Assembly: GCF_020921035.1 (NCBI RefSeq)
Contig: NC_063152.1
Location: forward strand, 33,028,494-33,092,493
Origin: Rhodamnia argentea
Lineage: Eukaryota > Streptophyta > Magnoliopsida > Myrtales > Myrtaceae
Direction of reading: 5' to 3'
DNA: 64,000 bases
In this document: piece after piece, positions 1 to 11,390 of the stretch
How the letters are laid out: each line of letters starts with the position of its first letter
Numbering within the stretch: position 1 is the first letter of the stretch
Made by a program: the position numbers and the translations under genes
Notes under the pieces: generated by a model
Databases searched by the model: none
What the model was told of the DNA's origin: nothing
The model's input: only the letters and a program-made list of their open reading frames with translations

Positions 1-399
1 CGCTATAAATTGACTATTTTATCCCAAAAAGGGAACCAAAAAAAGAAATGAAAGGTGGTACCATTTCCGGCCAGGAAAAAGTCGTGGCATGAATAATCTA
101 CTCTTGCAAGATTAAGATAATTCAGGGCTAGAAAGAAAGTCTATGAAATCTCGAAGCTTATAATATAATTCGTGCCTTTCTTCTAACAGTTCGTACGTTT
201 AGAAAAAGAAGGAAGAAGAAGAAGATCGCCTACCCAACTTTGACAATTGTAAGTAGATGGATGAGCTTTGACACGAGCACGAAAATCCTTCGGACACGAC
301 TTATAGAGTCACAAGAACATTTTTCTTGGGTTTGATAAGCTAAACAATTCTAAGAAATTACAGGAAAGAGGTTTGTCTAACTCAACCTCCAGATAATGT

Positions 400-1050
400 G
401 AAAGCCGTCGGGCAAAAAATACCAAAAAATCCTAATTCTATTTCATTGTACTAATTCATTCCTAAATCTTTTAATTGGGTCAATTTAGTCTTAAATATTT
501 TTGCATTTGTCCAAATTCAGTTCATCCGGCTAATTTTGACCAAAAATCGCTGACATTGACGTCGATCGTCCTACATGGCACGACCGGCACCGACGTGGAT
601 ATTTTTTAATATTTTTTCTAAATAATTTTTTTTGTTGTTTTTTTCTTTCTTTTCTTTCTGTGTTTTCCCCTTTCATTGCAGGCGAGGGTCACCTTGCGAG
701 AGGTTGGCAAGGCCGCAAAAGCCTAGGGGGAGCGCCTTCGCGGCCACGAGTGAGGCAGCCCTCCCCAACGGCCCGAGAGGGTTGCTAGTGACCCTCGCCG
801 ACCAATGTGAAAGGAACAAAAAAAAGAATGGAAAAAATTAAAAAATATTTTGTAAAAACTATAAAGATTTAAATTTTAGAAAAGATATTTAAACATATGA
901 GCGCCCGCGCCAGCCGCGCCACATAAGATGGACGACATTCTCATTAGCGATTTTCAGTCAAAATTGACTGAATGGACTGAATTGGGGCTAATACAAAAAT
1001 GCTTAGGACTAAATTGATCCAATTAAAAGGTTTACGGCTTTTTAAAAAAA
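400..1050. mobile_element. fold-back (long inverted repeat) element with a GC-rich core
   Basis: The left arm (about 430-560) and right arm (about 945-1045) are inverted copies: TTTTAATTGGGTCAATTTAG on the left is answered by CTAAATTGATCCAATTAAAA on the right. Inside is a second inverted pair, GGCGAGGGTCAC (682-693) and GTGACCCTCGCC (788-799), enclosing about 94 bp of GC-rich sequence. There is no transposase. It interrupts one copy of the flanking duplication, so it inserted after that duplication. The small open frame at 632-841 comes from the GC-rich core and is not called a gene. Confidence 0.65.
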
Positions 1051-1768
1051 TTGAGAAGCACTTATTGAATTGAGGATTTACCTAAGATGAAACTCCATTT
1101 TCATCGAATCCATGTTGCAAATGCCAAGATAAAGATCTTCTATTCTCTTACCGTTTCTTCATTGGTGTCGTTATAATCTCAATTCTGGAAAAGTGAAATC
1201 CAAGACTATATCGAGATAAATCGAGCAAGAAGAAAAAAAATTTCTAATTAAGGCAACTGATTGACACCAATCCCATAAAAAACTACCCTGGCACTATCGG
1301 ACAACATTCTTTACGTATCACTTTCTAACCTTTGAATCACATTGAGATACATCACATGTAAATTCTTGGTCTATAGCCATTCTCTTACGTTAAATTAACT
1401 TTACTATATAAGAAATAGGCAACAGTCCAAAAAGATTGCTACTTGTGCCGGGTCTAGTCTAAAATTAGAAACGACAAACTTATTCTCGTGACAAGTCCAT
1501 CTGTATAGGGTTAAACACAGTTTTTACCGAACAAATAATTACGAAAACAGGCTAAAACAGAAAGATTCACCATGGCTGTCACGCACCGTCGCCTCTATTG
1601 CGCGTGTAGGTGCATGAAGCCATCTTCGGCAACCGTGTGAGGCATCCGACCAGTCAAAATTCTCGTATCGACGAGACTTATCCGTCTATGTGATCAAAAA
1701 GAATTTTCACCGAACAAAAAACTCAAAAAAGGCCAAATCTGAAAAGTTCAGTTCTTGGCTGTGGCCGC

Positions 1769-2110
1769 TCCGATACCAAATATAAGACACGAAAATGGTA
1801 CACCCCGGGAACTCCATAACCAAAATTCGAAACGCATTATGATAGAAGGAAAGGGATATGCACACCTAATTTAGAATCTATCGATCTTCATGCAGAACGG
1901 TGACGATTCGGAACTCAAACGCTTCCCCTCTATTTTCCTAACACTTGCCCAAATAAGAATACCGCTCACGAACAAGTGCGCTCTTCCTTATGTGAGATAA
2001 TTTGTGCATCAGAGGGTCGGAGAATGGACTTGAGCACTATTTATAGAGTTTTCAGCCACAGACCCTCTCATCACGGGCCAATCCCAAGTCAATCCACACT
2101 AGCCAACGCC
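1769..2110 (-). mobile_element. possible LTR fragment (initiator-Met tRNA primer site and TATA box)
   Basis: GCTCCGATACCA near 1769-1780 is the reverse complement of TGGTATCGGAGC, one base from the usual plant LTR-element primer site TGGTATCAGAGC (3' end of initiator tRNA-Met). About 260 bp to the right, CTATTTATAGAG reads on the minus strand as CTCTATAAATAG, a good TATA box. This order fits the 5' LTR of a minus-strand copia or TRIM element. The partner LTR is not identified, and this may be a decayed or solo fragment. Confidence 0.35.
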
Positions 2111-3419
2111 ACAGTATACTAATTAAGAATCTATATATCTTACTTTAATAGATTAACCTCGTTAAACAGTAAATATCAATTTCAATTAATTTAACCAACA
2201 TCAGAAAAATTCTTACGGTATCTTGCCAAAGGGCCTTAAATGTTGACACAATGGCTGAGTCAAGGCCACTGTCGCGTGGTGCTTGTAAGAGCGGGAATAG
2301 TCCTGCCACTTCATTTTTTTTTTCTTTCACCACAACTAGTTTGGAGTGCAATAAATTTGACTAACTTATCCGAAAAAAGGGAAAAATGATAATAGAAGGT
2401 GCTATCATTTTCAGCGAAATTCAGAGTCGCGGCATGAATAATCTAATCTTGCAAGATTAAGATTGATTCAGCACGAGAAAGTAAGTCCAGGAATTTTGAA
2501 GTTCGAAATATAATTTGTGCATTTCTTCCAACAGTTTATACTTTCCCAAAAAGAAAACCGCGAGGCGCGCGCCCAACTTTGACATTTATAATTAGATGAC
2601 CTTCGATACGAGCACGAAAAAAGCTTCGGACACGACTTTATATTGTCACAAGAACATTTTCTGTGGCTTTGATAAGCTACACAATTCTAAGATGTTACAG
2701 AACATAAAGTTCGTCTAAGTCAACCTCCGAAAAAGTGGAGGCTCCTGGGAGGTGAGGCAGTAAAAAATTCGAGGCTTGTTTCAAAATAAAGAGCCGACAT
2801 GCTACTAACTCATGAATTTTTTTTGCTATGCTAATCGCATTAGATAGGTTTAATCATCAAATATGTGAGCGCGGATTAGGCGCAAAACACGTGTTCGATT
2901 CTTCCCCACCACACATGAAGTGCAGGCCATTCCTTGTTTAACGCTAATCAACTCGGGACTTTGCGTCACATGTCATTTGTTCCACGAGAAACACTTGTTG
3001 AACCGAGGATTCACCAGAGACAAAACTCCGTTTTCGTCGAATCCATCTTGCAAATGCCAGGACAAAGATCCTCTATTCTCCTTACATTTTCTTCATTGAT
3101 GCCGTTATAATCTCAGTTTTCAAAAAGTAAGACAGATTATGTCGAGATAGTTCGAGCAAGTTGACATTTTCTTCTAATTGAGGTAATCCATTGACGACGT
3201 TCTCATGAAAAACCACCCTGGCACTATTGGATAACATTCTTTATCTCACCTTTGAATTACATTTAGATACATCAGATCTAAATTCTTGGTCTTATAGCCA
3301 TTCTCTTACGTTAAATTAACTTTACTATGTAAGGAAAAAGGTAACAATCCAAAAAGATTGCTACTTGTCCCGGGTCTAGTCTAAAGTTAGAAACGACATA
3401 TTTATTCTCAAAAACATTA

Positions 3420-5170
3420 ACGTAAGATGCACGTTAATCGTTACAATGTAAGACGAAGAAACTAGATATGCCCAAGAAACACCACCCAGAAAATTCCTTG
3501 GCATGGGTGACGAAATTTCTATTTATAATATAGCAATTAAAAAGAATTCAGAGAATTTGAATAAAAAATTACAAGATTTGTCTATCTCAGCTCTGGTCAT
3601 GTCATGTAAGATGGCCGGCGTCCACATCATAGATTTCTGACATATTTGGCCGAAATGACTAAATTAGCAAATTATCAAAAAAATTTAGGACCAAATTGGT
3701 CACATTGAAAAGTTGACATGGAATTGGCCGTCTTACAATAAATTTAAAGTTCTTTGGATAATTCTCTAAAAATATGTATAAAAATATATGATTCTTTACA
3801 CACAATAGAGATGACTTTTGATCAAAGCTTTTCAGTGTTGTCTCTCCGAGCCCTACTTAGAATTTATGCTCCATAAGTGTTGTCATGCGCGCCCTAAGCT
3901 TCTGGTCCACCAAGACCGCGCTTGTTCTCATCAGCCTCCGCTCCCCTTCATATCCATTGGAGGTTCCGACTTGAATAACCTATCGCGGACGGACTTTGCG
4001 ACGACAGCAACGGCGGTGATTGAGCCGAGCAAATCGCAGGCTCACAAAACGGTTCGTGGACTGGACGAGACAATAATATAATAGTTGAATTTCATCGATC
4101 GAGTGATAACCATATCTTTCATATTGAATCAAAGTTCACATTCATTCCACGAACTTTTCCCGTCGCATCTTTTCGACAGTCTTGTACTGATGACCTTTCT
4201 TTCGGATAGACCGAGGATCGACATGGACATAGTCCGAGGAATGCGCAGCTTCTCCTGCTGAACACTGATTTGTCTGATTCTTGGTGTAGATAGAACAAGA
4301 AAAACGGCCAACTCAAGAAAATAAAAATCGTGGGGCTTGTCATCTCGTTATCATATGCACTCTTTGAATCATATAAAATCAAGAATTGGTCAATAAAAGA
4401 AAAAAATTAAACAATAATAAAAGAACGAAAACAAAATCCGTCAACATCGCTATTATTCAATAGTGGATGGCGTGCATGTACCGTTATTCAAAGTTCAAAT
4501 GGGATAATCTTGTTTTTTTCCAATGGTCCAAAGACAAAATATTTCATATTTATTCGTGTGACATGCATAAATTTGCGTTCATGGGATCGGTTTTGTTTAG
4601 CCGACATCGCATGGAAAGCCAATGCGTCCCTTGTCAAAATTACCCAATCGGACATCGAGTCATGTTCATGCCCCGACTCCACCTAGACCCGACGATTGAG
4701 GGGTCCTTAGGAGGGGTCGGGCCTAGCCCGAAATTTTACACGTTGAGTGCTTCGGCCGTAAGTCGCCGGCATGGTCGAGCATCCAGGCTCGCAGATCCAA
4801 AAGTACGGGCAAGCTAAGCCCGGACACCCGGACCGCATGTAAATTATGCGACTTCAATTGTCATTCCTGAAAAGTGAGAATTCAATATCTGAAAATTAGT
4901 TGCGTAGAAACTATTAAAATAAAAATGGTTCTGAAAAATAAATTGACGAATTAAACTATACAAAAAGGGCCAAAGGGGTTTGGAAATTTTGTAAATGTTT
5001 GCTTATATAAATTTACAGGTGGGCGGGCTGGAAGTTCTGCCCAAGCCCCAAGTACGGGCCCGAAACAGAACCCAACAGATCTGCCCATTGACGTACAAGA
5101 GTTTCGGGCCGAGCCCTCTCGGCCCGTAACGATCACGTCCATTCCTTCCGTCCCCGTCGTGGGAGTTCCC
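3420..5170. other. gene-free AT-rich spacer upstream of the KGD4-like gene
   Basis: No open frame here resembles a protein and no exon chain can be built. At 3640-3740 there is one arm-like stretch of the fold-back family (TTTAGGACCAAATTGGTCACATTG). At 4640-5130 the DNA becomes GC-rich with repeated GGGCC/CGGGCCCGA words. Those closest to the start of the next gene (5040-5125) could act as TGGGCC/GGCCCA-type promoter elements, common for plant organelle-protein genes, but this is inference. Confidence 0.4.
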
Positions 5171-5213
5171 GAAAGGCACGAATTTTCAGAGCGACCGAGA
5201 GAGATAGAGAGCG

Positions 5214-8200
5214 ATGACCGGAGGCCAAGTGATGAAGCGGATCCCCAGGATCAAGTTCCCTCAGCGGCGTCCAAATCCCTCCTCCGGTAATCTCGAAATC
5301 CTCCCTTCGACTTCGTTCGGCGCGTTTTGCTTTTCTTTTGGCTTCTTCAATCCGGTTGCTTCGTGCCCGTTACTGGCTAGCGTGGCGATTTTGTTTGGTC
5401 TGCGGATTGATTCGATGAAGATAACGCGCGCGTGGATTGTGGAATTCTGTGTATAAGTATGTGACGGTAGGTGATTGATTAGATTTCCCCGACTTTGATT
5501 GGTGATGTGTGTGAGAGCATCGACTGTGGAAGCTGTGATATAGGTGGTGGAAATTAGGTTGGTCTGAGAAGCGGTAGATGCTTGATTTAAGTAGACGAGC
5601 TCCGTCATTGCTCAAATATGGTCAAACTGCTTGAGATCAGATGCAGCTGCGGTTTCCTTGATGAAATGTTTAGCTCGAAGAGTGAACCGGAAATGCTTGG
5701 ATTGCCCGGGCACAAATTTAGGAACTTGTTGGAGTATGGAGAATTGCAGCTGTCTTAGGTTCTCTGATGCCGGAGGCAAGTCATTTGTTTCGTGAATAGG
5801 GGTGCTACTGAAAGTTGGGTTGTGTGGCCAACTGGTTTTTACATGGCTAGATCTTGTTGGTTCTTAGGAGGCAGCCTCTGTGTGCAAAATCTTAATTGGA
5901 CAGTCACCTTTGGATACTGCCTCTCCCATAATGCCTGAGCGCTAGCCTTTTGCTCCTGAGAACGCCAAAGTTTTTTAACCTGCATGGGTCTTTCGTAAGC
6001 TGTTGTGCTTTGAGTGTATATTGCACATAAGTATTGGTCACTCCAGCATATTATGTGATATGACAATCTGGCTTGCGTCTTTACACGAAGTAATTTTTAC
6101 CTAAGGGTAATAAATCACACGCTCCTGCATGTTTTTGTTTATTTACTGTGTCACTTTTTGCTGGGATAGTTTTTCTTTGATAAATTGTTCGTTGTGTCTT
6201 TTGCTTGGTCGGTATGTTCTAGTAAGTCCAGATACATGCTCCCTATCTACTACCCTTTCCAATGCTTCTTCAATCTCCCTTCTATTTTCTTGTTGGAAGC
6301 ACCATGTTGACATATTTTCATCAATATTAATGCTGCCACTTGCAGCTCAATTGCTGTTGGCATTTGGCCGCTTCAATAGTCTGTAAAAATTTTCTAATCA
6401 AGTTCCTGTACTTTTAACTTGTCTAATCATGCCATGCTACTTACACGGATTTTCTAATCGAGTCCATCCTTCATCATATTGGACCAAATTCAGCTGAGGC
6501 GGCTGTAGGACGACGTGAAAGTATAACACTGATAGAATATGCATGACACGTTGTGGATAAACTTCAGCCAATATGGACCCCTATGTGGACCCACATTGGA
6601 AAACTTTTGTCCACGTCACACTATGATGTCGTCCAACAATCATGTCAGCTGAATTTGGCAATAATAAGTGTCAAAGGGACTTGATTAGTTAAATAGTGAA
6701 AGTAGAAGAACTTTGATTAGACAAATTAAAAGTGCAGAAACTTGATTAGAAAAGACTTGAAAGCATTGCTACAAAAATAGATTTTTCCTACTCCTGACGA
6801 TAGTGCATCAAACTTATCAAACATTAACACGTCGGAGTTACATATCAATGTGCAACACTCCCATCTCCACCTTCAGTTCAGTCTCAGTTTCAGTTGTGTA
6901 AAGTTTATGGCTGATTTTATGGCTCAAGATGTGTTATTCCTGCATGTATAGCCTCTTATGGGGATGCTTTTAGTTTGTTTTATGACGTGGTTACGCCGTG
7001 ACATCACACTTCAAATATTCCAGTCTGAATCCTTGCTGTAGCTGCCCTGCTTACCTGTGTCTTGTACATCAACAGACTTTTGGTTTCTTTTTCAATTGTA
7101 AATAATCTTAAGCATTATTCTTGGATAATGACTATAACATTATTTAATTGACCTCTAGGATTCTAATAAATTGCAGGTACTGAATCCCAGCCTAAGTCTA
7201 CATCTGCTTCTCCCCCTGTTCAAACATTCTTTTCAAATTCAAAGGTTTCGGCATCTACAGGAGGAAAGGCCTCACTTCAGCCCAAACGAACAGCTGTCTC
7301 CCAGGAGGAGATCGAGGCTATTTTGGTCAGTCAAATTCTTTTTCTCGTCAGAACCTGACATTTTCGTTGCCTTTCAAGCTATCTAGCTCATCTTTAAATG
7401 CATCCATCAACATAAATGGAAAGAAACAATGACACGTTAGTTATTTGTCTTCTCTTGTGGAATCAATTCAAAATCGTAGTCAGGTACAAATTGCGGCTGA
7501 TGGAAATGTTCTTCAGGTGATTGATTGTGAAAATGTACTACTAGTTCCTTTGCTGTAATCGATGAAGGGAGAAAGAAAAGTACGTACTTTTCTTTTGTAG
7601 AAGCATTTAGGAAATAGCAAAGCCTCTTGGGAAAGCCGTGTTAACATGGTGATGCTTTATACATAAAAGTTCAGTGAACGTGCTGCTTAGATGCTAAAGA
7701 AGAGAGCACATTTTGGGATGCGTTATTTATTGGTCAATCACTCATTGGTCAAATGTGAATAGTAGGATGTGTTCCATCTTCATGCTGCGACAGTGGATTG
7801 CTCTGTTTGAAGTATTTCAAATCATAATTTCTCAAGTTGAAAAATGTGTTCTTAAATTTCATAGCATCTTGTCCGCTGAGATCTGCATATAGCTATTAGT
7901 AGCTGCTCTAACAATAAAGTGGTGCCTGAAAATGACTCCCATGTTACAGTCAGAAGTTCTCGTTGACAACCTTACCAAGCCAAACAGAGTAAGCATACCC
8001 CAAAAAGAGCAAATAAAGACATTGTGTTCTCTGGATTTAAAAGAGAAGCTAACTGATTGAATTTTTGCCCTTTCGAATTTGTCATGTTAAATGCAACTCC
8101 TGTTCTCTGGTCCAACAGGAAGTGCGTTACAGTTTTCCATCATCTGCAGACCAGATTTCTCAGATCCATTTAAGAAGCAACATAATGTGATTGCTCAATT

Positions 8201-8275
8201 TTTTTTATCTATGATTAGATGGTTGGTAAGATGTTTGTTGGAATGCCCTTTTGGCAGTTGGGTGGCTGCCTCTGA
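5214..8275 (+). CDS. KGD4/MRPS36-like subunit of mitochondrial 2-oxoglutarate dehydrogenase
   Basis: Three exons give 79 residues: 5214-5286, 7177-7325 and a tiny last exon 8258-8275 coding only LGGCL and the stop. Phases agree at both joins, with canonical GT-AG sites. The protein has an N-terminal basic patch MKRIPRIKFPQRRPNP, a Ser/Thr/Lys-rich linker, and a C-terminal VSQEEIEAILLGG. The pair 'I-x-FP-x-RR-x-NP' and 'VSQEE(I/M)E-x-I-x-x-GG' is the pattern of the KGD4/MRPS36 family. In yeast and animals those proteins recruit the E3 enzyme to the E1-E2 core of the 2-oxoglutarate dehydrogenase complex in the mitochondrial matrix. No other ATG lies upstream in frame close by. Intron 1 (1.9 kb) holds a MITE. 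The gene converges on the NdhS gene. Family assignment is by remembered motifs; no search was run. Confidence 0.65.
6391..6754. mobile_element. MITE-like inverted-repeat element in intron 1 of the KGD4-like gene
   Basis: The left end TTCTAATCAAGTTCCTGTAC (6392 on) is matched by the inverted right end at about 6714-6752 (TGATTAGACAAATTAAAAG...CTTGATTAGAA), with about 38 bp of good pairing. The arms continue inwards: AAATTCAGCTGAGG near 6488 pairs with GTCAGCTGAATTT near 6645. The element is about 360 bp, non-coding, and almost palindromic throughout. It lies inside an intron and should be removed by splicing. Confidence 0.65.
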
Positions 8276-8723
8276 TCGCAAAACGGAGCTGCTAGAGAGC
8301 TGCTGATGTTGCTGGAATTTCATTCTTGACGATTTATGCCTTATCTTGTACTTTATATTGGTTGGTGATGTATCTTGTACTTGCATCTTCTGTTGTTTTT
8401 TTATATCTAGAACACCCACTGGCAATTCTGAATGAGGACGCAGTATAGATCACTTGAAAATTCATCTTATTTGCATCGAAATTTAGATTCGCGCATCATG
8501 CATAATGTTTGTCCTGGTCCATACAATTGGGTTCCTCCACAATCCAGGGATGTACTCGTCTGCTCATTCATGAGGTTCCTTAAAAACCATTTCTCTAAGT
8601 CTAGGCATGATGTTTGGGAACACTCGGAGACAGATATATTTCCAATTTGGAACCGCGAAGAACTACATGATATTGTCAGTAATATACAGACATAATCAAG
8701 CAGAGATGTTGAAGAACTGAAAT
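8276..8723. other. intergenic gap between convergent genes
   Basis: This gap holds the 3' ends of the KGD4-like (+) and NdhS (-) transcripts. Short open frames occur on both strands but mirror each other and have no recognisable protein features. No strong poly(A) motif could be assigned with confidence. At under 450 bp, the two transcripts may overlap at their 3' ends. Confidence 0.4.
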
Positions 8724-9464
8724 TCAAGGTTCCTTCTGAAGTAGAGTCTCAATGATCACAGACTTAGGGTTCTTCATGGGAGGTCCTTTCTCTCTCCTCT
8801 CTAGCTCGTCCAAATTGAAAGTTATCAACCGATCCCAATTCCCTCCTTCAAACAACACTCCAGCTTTTCCATCAGTGATCCTCTGCACGATCCCGCAGTA
8901 CATGTAATACGGATTGTTCGGGTTCTTCACGAGTGCAATCATTCCGGGCATCAGAAGCGGCAGCTCCGGTGCGTTCGGCTTCTTCAAGCTTGGCACTGCC
9001 GCCGCGCTTGCCTTCTCAGGAGATTTCTTCGGTGGCGGCGGATTCTTTTCGATGAAAGACTGCAGTCCCTTCTCGCCACCGGGGAATCCTCCAGTCAACC
9101 CCATGAGTTCCTTCTCGAAAGCATCTTCAGGGACGCTCTCCACCACTGATGCCGCACCTCCGGCGGGCTTTCTACCACCTGAAGACATGGACGGCTCTTC
9201 GACTCCCGCGGGCTTTTCGACGTCAGACGATGGGGTCGGTTCTCCGAGGGTTCGCTTGAGCTCTTGCTCAATGCCCTTCTCGCCATTGCAGATGCCTCGC
9301 CCGCCAAGTATCTCGGAGAGGTCGAACTTAGCGCACGGTCTCGATTGAATCGTCGACAGGCTGTGCGTCGGAAATGCGACCGATGGCTTGTTGAGGCGGG
9401 CGGCACGGCCGAGGAATCCAGACTTGAGGGAAGGAGGGTGGAGGTTGGGGAGAGTGGACGCCAT
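8724..9464 (-). CDS. NDHS: NAD(P)H-quinone oxidoreductase subunit S, chloroplast (NdhS/CRR31)
   Basis: A single uninterrupted frame of 246 residues. NdhS is the ferredoxin-docking subunit of the chloroplast NDH complex, which drives cyclic electron flow around photosystem I at the thylakoid. The N-terminal 50 or so residues are rich in Ser, Pro and Arg with few acids, as in a chloroplast transit peptide. A low-complexity Pro/Lys/Ala linker follows, then a C-terminal SH3-like domain: PGMIALVKNPNNPYYMYCGI, VLFEGGNWDRLITFNLDELE and a basic tail. Length is close to that of Arabidopsis CRR31 (about 250). The frame stays open 25 codons upstream, but the methionine of MASTLPNL is chosen because it starts a normal transit peptide. 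The gene is convergent with the KGD4-like gene. The assignment is firm from the C-terminal domain. Confidence 0.9.
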   Translation of the reverse strand: MASTLPNLHPPSLKSGFLGRAARLNKPSVAFPTHSLSTIQSRPCAKFDLSEILGGRGICNGEKGIEQELKRTLGEPTPSSDVEKPAGVEEPSMSSGGRKPAGGAASVVESVPEDAFEKELMGLTGGFPGGEKGLQSFIEKNPPPPKKSPEKASAAAVPSLKKPNAPELPLLMPGMIALVKNPNNPYYMYCGIVQRITDGKAGVLFEGGNWDRLITFNLDELERREKGPPMKNPKSVIIETLLQKEP

Positions 9465-9670
9465 TGTTGATGGCTGAGCAAGAGGCAGATGAAACAGGAC
9501 AGAGATAGGCGAAAGCTTGCCTTTAAATCCTGGCCACAAGAGCGTCGCTGCGTGATTGGATGATTTTTTTTTTTTTTTGGTAGTGTATCAGAAAGCCCAC
9601 CGGTACAAGAGCCCTACGAGTACAAAAGAGAAGGGTTACGTTGGATTGCGGGCCTCTTGTGCTGGTGTTT

Positions 9671-9735
9671 TTTGACCCGCTTCTGTTCTGTGTTGGCCCA
9701 TAGGTTGGCCCAAGTGTTGACCCGCTTGTGTTGGT
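9671..9735 (-). promoter_or_regulatory. paired GGCCCA elements upstream of NdhS
   Basis: GGCCCA occurs at 9695-9700 and 9707-9712, about 230-250 bp upstream of the NdhS start codon. They read as TGGGCC in the direction of the gene. TGGGCC/GGCCCA (site II or UP1 type) elements are known in plant promoters of organelle and growth-related genes. They lie between two copies of a short direct repeat (TTGACCCGCTTSTGTT at 9671 and 9717). Function is inferred from motif and position only. Confidence 0.35.
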
Positions 9736-9779
9736 TAAAACGACACAATTATATTTTTTAACCACAATATTAATCAACT

Positions 9780-9985
9780 AAAATTAAACATTAAAAAAGG
9801 TATGTAAAATACACGTAAAAGAAATAAAAAATCAGAGGCAAGTGCGGCAGGCCCTTGCCACCGCCGCCCTGTTACCGGAAAGGGCCGGCGGTTTCTACGA
9901 GTGCCGTCCTTGCCTAGTTCCCACATATTATTTCTTTTTGCTTTTTCATGAATACCTTTTTTAATATTTTAATGTGTGTTTTATT
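9780..9985. mobile_element. small fold-back element with GC-rich core
   Basis: ATTAAAAAAGGTAT (near 9790) pairs with ATACCTTTTTTAAT (near 9953), and AAAGAAATAA pairs with TTATTTCTTT. The centre carries GGCAAG...CTTGCC and a GCCGCC/GGCGG pair. The plan is the same as the elements at 400-1050 and 16960-17430: AT-rich arms around a GC-rich hairpin. No coding capacity. Confidence 0.45.
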
Positions 9986-9989
9986 AACA

Positions 9990-11390
9990 TTTTCGGTTTA
10001 AAAAATTAAAATATTGGCCATGTTTTATGTTTTATCCATGTCATCGCCGCACAGGCGAAAGAAACTATTAAAAAAGTTATCTCGGCATTTTTCGATTGCG
10101 CCAATTCGACAAATTTTAAGACTTAATTGCACTTCCATGACATGCATTTCTGTTATAAGTTTTAGGAATTTCAGTGCACATATTTCAAAAATTTCTTATT
10201 GGGGTTGATTGAATTGGGCCAAATGCTTTCTAGGAAAGAAATTGGTTTTGTAGTTTGAAATGGGACTCGGTGGAGATAATTTCTAATTCGCTAACCTCCC
10301 ACGTCAGCCAGAGAAATCCTTATTTCCAATAATCTTAGGTTGCGATCCGCGTGATTGTTTTTCCGTGAACTTTTTGAATTTCTGTTCTTTCTCACGATCC
10401 AAAATTTGAATTTTGTCGACCTCTGAAACCTTTCAAATCAACCATAATCATCTAAGCTAGAAATGGCCCGTGCATTGCTGAGGAGAAATTCAATTTTCTG
10501 TTTTATTTTTCAATGAATCTAGAAGCTAATATAAAATAAATTAATTGGTAAAAAAAATTTAATTTTTTTTATCGACAAGTTAATCCATTGTTTTGCTGAA
10601 GCTCTTTTATCAAACTAATTCTTTTTTTTTTGTTTATTTTTATAAAAAACGAACCAATTAGACAGGAAAAATAAAACTGATTTCTACAAAAATATGAACC
10701 TTATGTTCATATTTAGACAAAACAACAATAAAACAAAAATATTGACTAAAACTTTGTAGCGGCCCCTTCATATTGATTAGGATAAAAGATTCCTTATATC
10801 AGTTATATTATACGATGGTATTGAAGTGTGCATTTTTTCGACCAAAAAGAAAAGCGTGCGTTTTTATTATCCTAACATTTGATTTTTTGCATGATAAATA
10901 GATTCGAAAAGAACACGTGGCAAATTGCGGTGGTTGCCCCGGGCTTTCCGTTATAGGATACCGCATCGGTGTCCTCAAAACGATAAATAGATATTTGTTA
11001 TTGTGCTCTTGAAAAGATTTTCCTTATCATTTCGAATCAATGTTGAAATTATCTGATAAGAAATATTTCGACTATTAAAAGTCGATCACAAAAAACCTAA
11101 TATTTTCATATATTTAGTATCTGTATGTTCTGAAGAAAATCAATAATCCAAAAAATATATATTTTTCAATTTTGCTTGCTCATATGATTTTAATAAATAT
11201 GTGAATATATATTATAGTGGATAATCATGGTTGGAAAATCGTTATCCCCGATGCACGGAATCCTCGGCTCCTCCGAATCTAAAACCGGAACGGAAAACGA
11301 CGTGTCGTCTCGGTTTTTGGATGGGGAGGAGAAACACCCGACCAGGACCAGGGGCATGCCGGTCATTTCGCACGGGCAGGAAAGGAAGCC
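9990..11390. other. AT-rich spacer with no gene seen
   Basis: The stretch is AT-rich with poly(A)/poly(T) runs. Apart from one short open frame without protein character (10014-10208), nothing is open for long. No exon chain, tRNA or clear repeat unit was found. Its right part is probably the promoter region of the PH-domain gene. Confidence 0.4.

Larger units (their letters stand above)
1..3420. repeat. diverged direct duplication filling the left edge
   Basis: Two blocks repeat in the same order and orientation. About 1-400 resembles 2345-2745, sharing words such as GGCATGAATAATCTA, TTGCAAGATTAAGAT and TTTGATAAGCTA. About 1070-1490 resembles 2995-3410, sharing CTTACGTTAAATTAACTTTA and GGGTCTAGTCTAAA. 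The first copy is lengthened by a fold-back insertion at about 400-1050. The copies differ by many substitutions and small indels, so the duplication is old. No open frame or splice pattern suggests a gene. It may be cut off by the window edge. Confidence 0.7.

Noticed and set aside
632..841. 69-codon frame in the first fold-back element
   Set aside because: It is translation of T-rich DNA and the GC core. The related element at 16960-17430 does not keep the frame.
1..3420. Reading the two left-edge blocks as an LTR pair
   Set aside because: Divergence and spacing do not fit, and the primer-site signal lies between them at a position that matches neither block as an LTR.
8914..9348. 144-codon plus-strand frame over NdhS
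   Set aside because: It is the complement of the NdhS coding sequence. The minus-strand frame carries the family domain.
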